Part shown: in pieces, positions 10,488-17,262 of the stretch
Layout: every line of letters begins with the position of its first letter
Numbering within the stretch: the first letter of the stretch is position 1
Assembly (NCBI RefSeq): GCF_003054965.1
Contig: NZ_MIES01000033.1
Location: 1,655,506-1,719,505 of the forward strand
Source: Saccharospirillum sp. MSK14-1
GTDB taxonomy: Bacteria; Pseudomonadota; Gammaproteobacteria; Pseudomonadales; Natronospirillaceae
Direction: 5' to 3'
Length of the DNA: 64,000 nt
Position numbers and translations under genes: made by a program
The notes under the pieces: generated by a model
What the model was told of the DNA's origin: nothing
What the model saw: the letters and a program-made list of their open reading frames with translations, nothing else
Databases searched by the model: none

Positions 10488-11665
10488 ACAGCCGGATGGC
10501 GCGTCTGCATCCCTACCCCTTTGAAAAACTCAAAGCGCTGACCGCCGACATTCAACCGGCGAATCTCCCTGCCGTGTTGTGGGGCATCGGCGAACCCAAG
10601 CACGCCGCGCCTTCGTTTCTGGCCGAACAGCTGCACGCCAGTCTGGATGGGTTTTCGATGTATCCGGCCACTGCCGGGTTGCCGCAATTGCGCCAGGCCA
10701 TCGCCGACTGGTGTCAACGTCGCTATGGGTTAAAAGAGGCCGAACTGAGCGCCGATGAAAACGTGCTGCCCGTCACCGGTACACGCGAAGCGCTGTTCTC
10801 GGTGGTACAGGCGTTATTCGATGCCGACTCATCGAAAAACGACGTCTGGATGCCCAATCCGTTCTACCAAATCTACGAAGGCGCCGCCTTCCTCGCCGGG
10901 GGTGAACCACGCTATTTGCCGTGCACCTTTGATACCGGTTACCAACCCGATTTCAATGCGCTCAGCGATGCCGACTGGGACAACTGCCAGCTGCTGTTTA
11001 TCTGCAACCCGGGCAACCCATCGGGCCGTTTAATCGAGCTCGATCAGCTGCGCGCGCTGGTCAAAAAAGCTCGCGAGCACGATGTCATTCTGGTCAGTGA
11101 TGAGTGTTACTCGGAACTCTATCGCGATGAAAACAATCCGCCGCCGGGCCTGTTGCAAGCGGCCAGCCTGGAGGGCGGTTTCGATCACTGCCTGGTGTTT
11201 CACAGCCTGAGCAAACGCTCCAACTTGCCCGGTTTGCGTTCCGGTTTTGTGGCCGGCGATGCCGACTTACTGGCGACTTTTTTGCGCTATCGCACCTATC
11301 ACGGCTGCGCCATGCCATTGCCGACGCAGCACGTGTCAATCGCCGCCTGGAACGACGAACGCCACGTCGCCGAAAACCGTCGACTGTACAACCAAAAATA
11401 TCAGGCCGTGCAGCAGATTCTCGGTGACAAAATGCCGGTGGACATCCCCGACGCCAGCTTTTACCTTTGGCCCAACCTGGAAACTGACGACGAGCAAATC
11501 GCGCGTTTGTGGCTGGAAAAAGCCAACATTCACGTACTGCCCGGTCAATATTTGTCGCGCCAGGTCGACGGCATCAACCCTGGTTACGGTCACGTGCGCA
11601 TTGCGCTGGTCGCCGAGCTGGATGCCTGCATCGAAGCGGCCGAGCGGTTGCGACCTCTACTCTGA
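10484..11665 (+). CDS. dapC: Succinyldiaminopimelate aminotransferase (class I PLP enzyme)
   Basis: Pyridoxal-phosphate transaminase acting in the succinylase branch of lysine/diaminopimelate synthesis. The fold-type I pattern includes LPVTGTREALFS, CNPGNPSGRLIE, VSDECYSELY and the PLP-Lys motif SLSKRSNLPGLRSGF near residue 240. It is 393 residues long. The start overlaps the glnD stop by 4 bases, and yffB and dapD follow, which supports DapC over another aminotransferase. The exact substrate is inferred from context. Confidence 0.9.
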   Translation: MNSRMARLHPYPFEKLKALTADIQPANLPAVLWGIGEPKHAAPSFLAEQLHASLDGFSMYPATAGLPQLRQAIADWCQRRYGLKEAELSADENVLPVTGTREALFSVVQALFDADSSKNDVWMPNPFYQIYEGAAFLAGGEPRYLPCTFDTGYQPDFNALSDADWDNCQLLFICNPGNPSGRLIELDQLRALVKKAREHDVILVSDECYSELYRDENNPPPGLLQAASLEGGFDHCLVFHSLSKRSNLPGLRSGFVAGDADLLATFLRYRTYHGCAMPLPTQHVSIAAWNDERHVAENRRLYNQKYQAVQQILGDKMPVDIPDASFYLWPNLETDDEQIARLWLEKANIHVLPGQYLSRQVDGINPGYGHVRIALVAELDACIEAAERLRPLL

Positions 11666-11723
11666 GCAAGACCTTGAATAACCACGACTTCCAACCCGAC
11701 AACAGCCTTATGGGGCGGACGCC

Positions 11724-12074
11724 ATGATCCGAATCTACGGAATACGCAACTGCGACACCATTAAAAAAACCCTCGCCTGGTTTAACGATCAGGGCGCGGA
11801 TTACGAGTTCATCGACTACAAAAAAACACCGCCGACCGAAGACCTGCTGCGCGCCTGGTTTCCACACGTCGGCTGGGAAAGTCTGATCAACAAACGTGGC
11901 ACCACCTGGCGCAACATCGACGATGCGCGCAAAACCGGTTTAACGCCGGAAAAAGCCATCGAGCTGATGATCGAAAACCCATCGCTCATCAAACGACCGG
12001 TGGTGGAACAACGCGGCCTGGCGGCAGTGGGTTACAACGAACAGGCTTTTAAAGATTTGCTGTCGCTGGATTAA
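11724..12074 (+). CDS. yffB: ArsC/Spx-family thioredoxin-fold protein
   Basis: Small cytoplasmic protein of 116 residues in the arsenate reductase/Spx family. The N terminus IYGIRNCDTIKKTLAWF carries a single Cys at the active-site position where Spx would have CxxC. RGTTWR and the C-terminal LIKRPVV are shared with E. coli YffB. Its cellular role is unknown; arsenate reduction is not implied. It is conserved between dapC and dapD in this group, suggesting cotranscription with the lysine genes. Confidence 0.85.
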   Translation: MIRIYGIRNCDTIKKTLAWFNDQGADYEFIDYKKTPPTEDLLRAWFPHVGWESLINKRGTTWRNIDDARKTGLTPEKAIELMIENPSLIKRPVVEQRGLAAVGYNEQAFKDLLSLD

Positions 12075-12119
12075 CCCAGCGTCGCTCCCGAACTGACTAA
12101 AGATACTGAGGAAAACCGG

Positions 12120-13148
12120 ATGAGTTATTTCGCTCTGGCCGTCGGCACGGCCACCCGCAACAAGGATGGCAAAATCATCGAGGCCTGGTTTCCAGAGCCG
12201 ATTCTGAACCCAGCAGACGCTCTGGTTTCAGCGCTGACCGAAGTGGTCAAACTGAACGGTGGCAACGAAGTCTTCGTGCTCGAAAGCGCCCAGATGAACG
12301 AATTGGCCAGCCGCTTTGAAAGCGCTGGCAACAGCGTCAGCGCCCAGTTCTGCCGCGCCGCTGAATCCAGCCATCAAACGCTGGTGCTGACGGTTCTGGA
12401 AAGCGACGCCGCACCCAGCTCTGTGGCTGAGGGTTACCTCAAACTGCAACTGATTTCGCACCGCCTGGTGAAACCGCACGGCTGTTCACTGGAAGGCCTG
12501 TTCGGCTTGCTGCACAACATCGCCTGGACCAGCGAAGGTCCGATCGATCTGCCGGAATTGACTGAACGTCAAATGGAAGCGCGTCTGGCTGGTCGAGTGC
12601 TGGAAGTAAACTGCGTCGATAAATTTCCCAAGCTGGCCGACTACGTCGTGCCGTCCGGCGTGCGGGTGGCCGATACCGCTCGCGTTCGCCTCGGCGCGCA
12701 CCTGGGCGAAGGCACCACCGTCATGCACGAAGGCTTTGTTAACTTCAACGCCGGCACCCTGGGTACGTCCATGGTCGAAGGCCGTATTTCAGCCGGCGTC
12801 GTTGTCGGTGAAGGCTCCGACGTTGGTGGTGGCGCGTCCATCATGGGCACGCTGTCCGGCGGTGGCAAAGTGGTTGTCTCCATGGGCCAGAACTCCCTGC
12901 TCGGCGCCAACTCCGGTTGTGGCATTCCGCTGGGCGACCGCTGCACCGTCGAAGCCGGCCTATACATCACCGCGGGCACCAAGGTCACCCTGCTCGACAG
13001 CAATAAGCAACCGGTCGAAACCGTCAAAGCCCGCGACCTGGCTGGCAAGCCAGACCTGCTGTTCTGGCGCAACGCTGAAACCGGCCGTGTGGAATGTTTA
13101 ACCAATAAATCCCAGGTTGAATTGAACAGCGAGTTGCATAAGAACTAG
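12120..13148 (+). CDS. dapD: 2,3,4,5-tetrahydropyridine-2,6-dicarboxylate N-succinyltransferase (Pseudomonas-type)
   Basis: Succinylates tetrahydrodipicolinate in lysine/DAP synthesis. The C-terminal half has left-handed beta-helix hexapeptide repeats (ARVRLGAHLGEGTTVMHEG, then AGVVVGEGSDVGGGAS). At 342 residues it is the long form found in Pseudomonas-like bacteria, distinct from the 274-residue enteric form. The SD TGAGGAAAACCGG precedes the ATG. Downstream is repeat element E1 with a strong terminator. Confidence 0.94.
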   Translation: MSYFALAVGTATRNKDGKIIEAWFPEPILNPADALVSALTEVVKLNGGNEVFVLESAQMNELASRFESAGNSVSAQFCRAAESSHQTLVLTVLESDAAPSSVAEGYLKLQLISHRLVKPHGCSLEGLFGLLHNIAWTSEGPIDLPELTERQMEARLAGRVLEVNCVDKFPKLADYVVPSGVRVADTARVRLGAHLGEGTTVMHEGFVNFNAGTLGTSMVEGRISAGVVVGEGSDVGGGASIMGTLSGGGKVVVSMGQNSLLGANSGCGIPLGDRCTVEAGLYITAGTKVTLLDSNKQPVETVKARDLAGKPDLLFWRNAETGRVECLTNKSQVELNSELHKN

Positions 13149-13337
13149 GCGCGCGGAGCGCGCCCGCTTAACGGGAGACGCTAAAACATAAACCGGCCCG
13201 TCGCTGACATTTAGCATGTCCCGAGTGCGCAGCACCCAGGCGTTAAGCAAAAAGGGAGGCCCCGTAAGGTGCCTCCCTTTTTCGTATCCTGCGTCTCCCG
13301 TCTCCCGGCGCGCTTCAGCGCGCCTAAGCGTCTCCCG
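13148..13337. repeat. Dispersed GGGAGACGCT element, copy E1, enclosing a terminator
   Basis: Between convergent dapD and glpR. It starts with a GC hairpin (GGCGCGC-GGA-GCGCGCC) and a GGGAGACGCT box at 13173-13182. The terminator lies in the middle. It ends with inverted boxes at 13291-13307 and 13328-13337 around a second hairpin, GGCGCGC-TTCA-GCGCGCC (13307-13324). The last inverted box lies inside the 3' end of glpR and encodes its final AGDA residues. Confidence 0.75.
13249..13284. terminator. Bidirectional terminator between dapD and glpR
   Basis: AAAAAGGGAGGC, a 10-base loop, then GCCTCCCTTTTTC. The A-rich left and T-rich right flanks allow use by both converging transcripts. It closely resembles the one after sodB (15914-15947). 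Confidence 0.9.
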
Positions 13338-14112
13338 CAATTAACAGCCTCACTTCTGCGGCCGTTAATTGCTCAACAATTGCCAACGGCGGCGGCACAT
13401 CGGTCACAAACACATCGGCCTGCGTAATGTGCCCAAGGCGCACCATGGCGCGGCGGCCGAATTTGGAGTGGTCGGCGGCGAGCAAGACTTGCCGGCTTTG
13501 TTCCATGATGGTCTGGGCGACACGCACTTCACGGTAATCGTAGTCGAGCAGAGCACCGTCTTCTTCAATGCCGCTGATGCCGATAATGCCGTAGTCGAGT
13601 TTGAACTGACGGATAAAATCGAGCGTCGCCTCACCCACAATGCCACCATCGCGCGCGCGCACTTCGCCGCTGGCAACGATCACCCGAAAATCTTCCTTCG
13701 GGCTGAGAATCGCCGCCACGTGAAGGTTGTTGGTGATCACCTGCAAGCCGCGGTGCTGCAACAGCGCCTGGGCAATGGTTTCGGTGGTGGTGCCGATGTT
13801 AATAAACAGACTGGCGTGGTCGGGAATTTGCTGGGCAACCAACTGCGCAATGCCTTCTTTGGCGCCGTGATTGAGAATTTGCCGATCCTGATACGACAAA
13901 TTTTCGGTCGAATTTACCGGGCTGGCACCGCCGTGAAACCGGGCGATCAAACCGGCATCGGCCAGTAAGGTTAAATCACGACGGATGGTTTGCGGCGTTA
14001 CATCAAAAGCGGCCACCAGATCATCGATGGTGGCGTGACCACCTTCCTCGATGCGCTGAACAATGGCCGCCTGACGCGGATTAAACGACCGATCAATTGC
14101 CCGGCTGGCCAT
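13324..14112 (-). CDS. glpR: DeoR-family repressor, GlpR (glycerol-3-phosphate regulon) type
   Basis: Transcriptional repressor with an N-terminal winged HTH (TIDDLVAAFDVTPQTIRRDL, residues about 27-46) and a C-terminal DeoR effector domain. NIGTTTETIAQALL, NNLHVAAIL, GGIVGEATLDFI, LDYGIIGISGI and DHSKFGRRAMV follow E. coli GlpR closely, so glycerol-3-phosphate is the likely inducer. It is not next to glp genes here; glpK lies about 40 kb away on the same strand. The C-terminal AGDA and stop codon are encoded by repeat E1, so the tail may have been altered by the repeat. Confidence 0.85.
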   Translation of the reverse strand: MASRAIDRSFNPRQAAIVQRIEEGGHATIDDLVAAFDVTPQTIRRDLTLLADAGLIARFHGGASPVNSTENLSYQDRQILNHGAKEGIAQLVAQQIPDHASLFINIGTTTETIAQALLQHRGLQVITNNLHVAAILSPKEDFRVIVASGEVRARDGGIVGEATLDFIRQFKLDYGIIGISGIEEDGALLDYDYREVRVAQTIMEQSRQVLLAADHSKFGRRAMVRLGHITQADVFVTDVPPPLAIVEQLTAAEVRLLIAGDA

Positions 14113-14114
14113 GG

Positions 14115-14975
14115 TTATTGGCTGCCACCCAAGGCGGTAACGCGCGCATCCAGAGCCTGCAACTGTTCACTCAACGCCACCAGACGGCGGTTGGTTTCCA
14201 GTCGGCCGTTGTCGATGGAATCGAGGCTGCGATCCAGATTATCAACCTGATCAGCCAGCTCACCAATGTCCATCATCTGGTTTTCCTGCGCCAGTGTCAG
14301 CGACACCATGCGCTCATCAATTGCCTGCGCATCAAAGCCGTTCAACTGGCCTTCCACAGCGGTTACCGCCCGGTCCAGATCGGCGGCCAGCGCTGCCAGT
14401 TCATCCAGCTGTCCATCCACCGTGCTCAGCGTTTCGCTCTGACTGTCGAGGCGTGATGTCACGTTACCCAACGACCCTTGCATATCGGCCACGGCCGCCT
14501 GGTTGGCTTCAATCCACTCGCGGTTACGTTCGTTCGAAACCGCCCACAACTTGCGGATTTCCGACATCTGAAACTCATCGGCTTCCGACAGACTGTTAAA
14601 GCGCGCATTGATCGCAGTTTCGTTCATCGCCACCGATTCATCGGTCTGCGTCAGCGCCTGCTCCAGCGTTACCAACCGGTCATCCGCCAATTGCAGACGT
14701 TCATCGTATTCGGCCAGCGTCTGGCGCTGGCTGAGCACCAACAGCAACAGACCCAGCACCAGAACCAGCGCCGTGATTAACAGTCCCCACACCAGCGTAC
14801 CGGCACCACTACTGCCACCACTGTCCGTTGGTGACGTCGCTTTTGGTTTCGGGCTCGGGCTGGGTTTCGGTGCGGCTTTCTTAGCCGGTGTCGGCTCGGC
14901 AGGACGACGATTACGAATGTCGTCACGGTCCGGCATCATGGGGGGAAAATCCTGTCCCGGCTTGGAATCGGCCAT
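14115..14975 (-). CDS. Single-pass membrane protein with long periplasmic coiled coil, function unknown
   Basis: I do not recognise a family. The N-terminal 55-60 residues are cytoplasmic-type, rich in Pro/Lys/Ser (PAKKAAPKPSPSPKPKATS). One membrane segment follows (GTLVWGLLITALVLVLGLLL, about 62-82). About 200 residues of heptad-like sequence rich in Leu, Glu, Gln and Ala complete it, typical of a coiled coil (for example LDELAALAADLDRAVTAV). The stop lies 2 bases upstream of the glpR start, so the two may be cotranscribed. The ATG at 14975 is preferred over the GTG three codons upstream because of SD spacing. Confidence 0.7.
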   Translation of the reverse strand: MADSKPGQDFPPMMPDRDDIRNRRPAEPTPAKKAAPKPSPSPKPKATSPTDSGGSSGAGTLVWGLLITALVLVLGLLLLVLSQRQTLAEYDERLQLADDRLVTLEQALTQTDESVAMNETAINARFNSLSEADEFQMSEIRKLWAVSNERNREWIEANQAAVADMQGSLGNVTSRLDSQSETLSTVDGQLDELAALAADLDRAVTAVEGQLNGFDAQAIDERMVSLTLAQENQMMDIGELADQVDNLDRSLDSIDNGRLETNRRLVALSEQLQALDARVTALGGSQ

Positions 14976-15259
14976 GGTTTTCACTACCTGTTCGAATGGG
15001 AATGCGTCCGGCCATTATAGAGAGCGGCCTTGCTGTAACAAGAGCCACAACAGCAGTTGTAAACAGCGCTGTGATCCGTGCAACCACACACACAACTGGC
15101 GCGGTTACGAACCCTGCCTTGTCGAGCGTGTCCATCTGCGACCTGGGCCCCTTGAAACACCGATGAAACGGCCTGATTATGCTTTACTGAGTCAACGATG
15201 GGAGGCTCCGTGACCCTCCCGGCCATTTTTATTACTAAACCGACAGAGGGAGAGCAACC
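14976..15259 (+). promoter_or_regulatory. Upstream region of sodB with promoter
   Basis: TTGAAA (15152-15157) and GATTAT (15175-15180) are 17 bp apart, about 80 bases before sodB. A GGGAG...CTCCC hairpin (about 15200-15220) lies in the leader, and GAGGGAGAG precedes the ATG. No convincing Fur box was seen. Confidence 0.55.
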
Positions 15260-15841
15260 ATGGCTTTTGAACTGCCAGCATTGCCATACGCAAAAGACGC
15301 CCTGGAACCGCACATTTCCCAGGAAACCCTGGAATACCACCACGGCAAACACCACAACACCTACGTCACCAAGCTGAACGGCATGGTGCCGGGCACCGAA
15401 TTCGAAGGAAAAAGCCTCGAAGACATCATCAAGTCAGCTTCTGGCGGCATGTTTAACAACGCCGCTCAAATCTGGAACCACACCTTCTACTGGCACTGCC
15501 TGAGCCCGAACGGCGGTGGCGCTCCAACGGGCGCGGTTGCGGATGCCATCAACGGCAAATGGGGTTCCTTCGACGCCTTCCAGAAAGAATTCGACGAAAA
15601 AGCCGCCGGCAACTTCGGTTCAGGCTGGACCTGGCTGGTGAAAAACTCCGACGGCTCTGTTGAAATCGTCAACACCGACGACGCCGGCACCCCGATCACC
15701 AGCGGCCAGACGCCGTTGCTGACCGTTGACGTTTGGGAGCACGCCTACTACATCGACTACCGTAACTCTCGCCCGGATTACCTGGCGGCTTTCTGGAAGC
15801 TGGTGAACTGGGAATTTGCGAATGAAAACTTCGCCAAATAA
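15260..15841 (+). CDS. sodB: Superoxide dismutase [Fe]
   Basis: Cytoplasmic iron superoxide dismutase of 193 residues. Metal ligands are His in LEYHHGKHH (residue about 27), His in IWNHTFYWHCL (about 74), and Asp/His in TVDVWEHAYYIDY (about 157/161). The AAQIWNHTFYW and Gly-Gly-Asn-Phe-Gly region (KAAGNFGSGW) support Fe rather than Mn. Expression seems monocistronic: own promoter upstream and a perfect terminator in repeat E2 downstream. Confidence 0.96.
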   Translation: MAFELPALPYAKDALEPHISQETLEYHHGKHHNTYVTKLNGMVPGTEFEGKSLEDIIKSASGGMFNNAAQIWNHTFYWHCLSPNGGGAPTGAVADAINGKWGSFDAFQKEFDEKAAGNFGSGWTWLVKNSDGSVEIVNTDDAGTPITSGQTPLLTVDVWEHAYYIDYRNSRPDYLAAFWKLVNWEFANENFAK

Positions 15842-15846
15842 CTGCT

Positions 15847-15985
15847 AGACGCTGAACGGGAGACGGGAGACGCTGATCAGCGAAAACCCGACACTCGCCG
15901 ACGAAGCACTAAGAAAGGGAGGCACCGATCGGTGCCTCCCTTTTTTTGTACCCAGCGTTCAGCATCTCCCGTCAAGCGTTTCCCG
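15847..15985. repeat. Dispersed GGGAGACGCT element, copy E2, enclosing a terminator
   Basis: Located between convergent sodB and the XRE-cupin gene. Direct boxes (ACGCTGAAC, then GGGAGACGGGAGACGCT at 15858-15874) lie on the left, a terminator in the centre, and inverted boxes (AGCATCTCCC 15961-15970, AGCGTTTCCC 15975-15984) on the right. The layout matches E1. Confidence 0.75.
15914..15947. terminator. Perfect-palindrome terminator after sodB
   Basis: A perfect 15-bp inverted repeat (AAAGGGAGGCACCGA and its complement) with no spacer is followed by TTTTTTT on the plus strand. The leading A run allows some activity in the other direction. Confidence 0.93.
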
Positions 15986-16002
15986 GCGCGCCCAAAGCGC
16001 AC

Positions 16003-16635
16003 TCACGCCGTCACCCACAAGCACACCGCATCCTCTTCACTGGTGCTGACCAGCGCATGCCCCATGGTGCAGTCGTAATAGGCGCTGTCGCCTTCGAACA
16101 GTTCCACCGGTTCGTAGAATTCGGTGTAGAACAGAATCGAGCCACTGAGCACGTATAAAAATTCTTCGCCGTCGTGGCGCACCCAGTCGGGAAAATCTTC
16201 GAACGAACGCACGTGCACGCGGGTACGAAACGGCACCATCTTTTTCTGCGTCAGTTCCGTGGCCAGCAGTTCGTGTTCGTAGGTCGGCGTCGGGTGGGGT
16301 TTGCCTTCACCGGCGCGGGTGATGTCACGGCGGCCGCTGGCGCGACTGTCGGTGCTCGGTTGGGCAAACAGTTGCGGAATGTCGATGCCCAGGCCATGCA
16401 CCAGTTTGTTCACGGCGGTAAAGGTAGGCGATATCTGTTCGTTCTCAATTTTCGACAGCGTGGACCGCGCCAGGCCCGTCCGTTGGCTGGCTTCTTCGAG
16501 CGTCAGGTTCTGGCTTAAACGAATGGCGCGCACGCGCTGACCCAGCTCCAGCGGTTCGAGCGTGGCTTCGTGACCGTCCTTGCGGCTGATTTCCGGCGAC
16601 GGTTTGGATTGATCGTGCAGGAAGTGCGGGTCCAT
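16003..16635 (-). CDS. XRE-family regulator with C-terminal cupin domain
   Basis: DNA-binding regulator with an XRE helix-turn-helix at about residues 32-87 (LTLEEASQRTGLARSTLSKI) and a cupin sensor domain (HDGEEFLYVLSGSILFYTE near residue 160; DSAYYDCTMGHALVS). Such proteins usually bind a small metabolite and control adjacent genes. Here it is divergent from gcvH-gcvP. A perfect palindrome TTTCCTATAGGAAA lies between them with a partial second copy next to its own start. The start MDPHFL is chosen (AGGAAA upstream); the open frame extends 16 codons further. The ligand is unknown. Confidence 0.8.
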   Translation of the reverse strand: MDPHFLHDQSKPSPEISRKDGHEATLEPLELGQRVRAIRLSQNLTLEEASQRTGLARSTLSKIENEQISPTFTAVNKLVHGLGIDIPQLFAQPSTDSRASGRRDITRAGEGKPHPTPTYEHELLATELTQKKMVPFRTRVHVRSFEDFPDWVRHDGEEFLYVLSGSILFYTEFYEPVELFEGDSAYYDCTMGHALVSTSEEDAVCLWVTA

Positions 16636-16644
16636 GGCGGCGTG

Positions 16645-16814
16645 TTTCCTATCAGAGACATTACAGATGACACCTGCCAGCAAGCGTCATGCCGGACGAG
16701 TATTGCACAGCCACCGGCCACGGGAAACGCCCGGCGACCAAAAGTTGACCATCAGGTCCGCTTGTTTCCTATAGGAAATTTTTTATTGTTTTAGGGGAAA
16801 ACCGTTGCTAGGCT
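16645..16814 (+). promoter_or_regulatory. Putative XRE-cupin operators and gcvH promoter
   Basis: A perfect 14-base palindrome TTTCCTATAGGAAA occupies 16765-16778. A related site TTTCCTATCAGAGA (11 of 14 matches) lies at 16645-16658, ten bases from the regulator start. A weak promoter for gcvH, TTGTTT (16786-16791) with TAGGCT (16809-16814) at 17-bp spacing, follows just downstream of the perfect site. The layout suggests autoregulation and control of gcvHP. Confidence 0.55.
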
Positions 16815-16853
16815 GCGCGCCATTCCTGCCTACCTTTTTCAGTGGAGATGTAC

Positions 16854-17234
16854 ATGTCTACTTCACCCGAAACCTTGCGTTATACCGCCAGCCACGAATG
16901 GGTCCGCGACCTGGGCGATGGCGTGGTGGCTGTCGGCATCAGCGATCACGCTCAGACCCAACTGGGTGATGTGGTGTTTATCGAACTGCCCGAGCTGGGC
17001 CGTCAGGTGTCCGCCGGTGAAGCCGTGGCCGTGGTGGAATCGGTGAAAGCCGCATCCGACATTTACAGCCCGCTGGCCGGTACGGTACTGGCCTGCAACG
17101 AAGCGCTGACCGAGGCGCCAGAGCAGCTGAACGAAGACCCGTACGACACCGGCTGGTTATTCCACCTGCGTCTGGACGACCCCAGCGTCATCAACGACCT
17201 GCTTTCAGCCGACCAATACAACGCCCAGCTCTGA
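16854..17234 (+). CDS. gcvH: Glycine cleavage system H protein
   Basis: Lipoyl carrier shuttling the aminomethyl group between P, T and L proteins. SHEWVRDLGDG lies near the N terminus. The lipoyl-lysine motif is VVESVKAASDIYSP, Lys about 63. At 126 residues it is of normal length. The ATG at 16854 is preferred because GGAG lies 6 bases upstream; the in-frame GTG and ATG before it overlap the ribosome site. gcvP follows after 28 bases. No gcvT is present in this window. Confidence 0.96.
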   Translation: MSTSPETLRYTASHEWVRDLGDGVVAVGISDHAQTQLGDVVFIELPELGRQVSAGEAVAVVESVKAASDIYSPLAGTVLACNEALTEAPEQLNEDPYDTGWLFHLRLDDPSVINDLLSADQYNAQL

Positions 17235-17262
17235 TACCACCTGATCTCGCCGGAGACTCGCC

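Noticed and set aside
16686..16853. Glycine riboswitch before gcvH
   Set aside because: No tandem aptamer core is visible; the region is short and is better explained by protein-binding palindromes.
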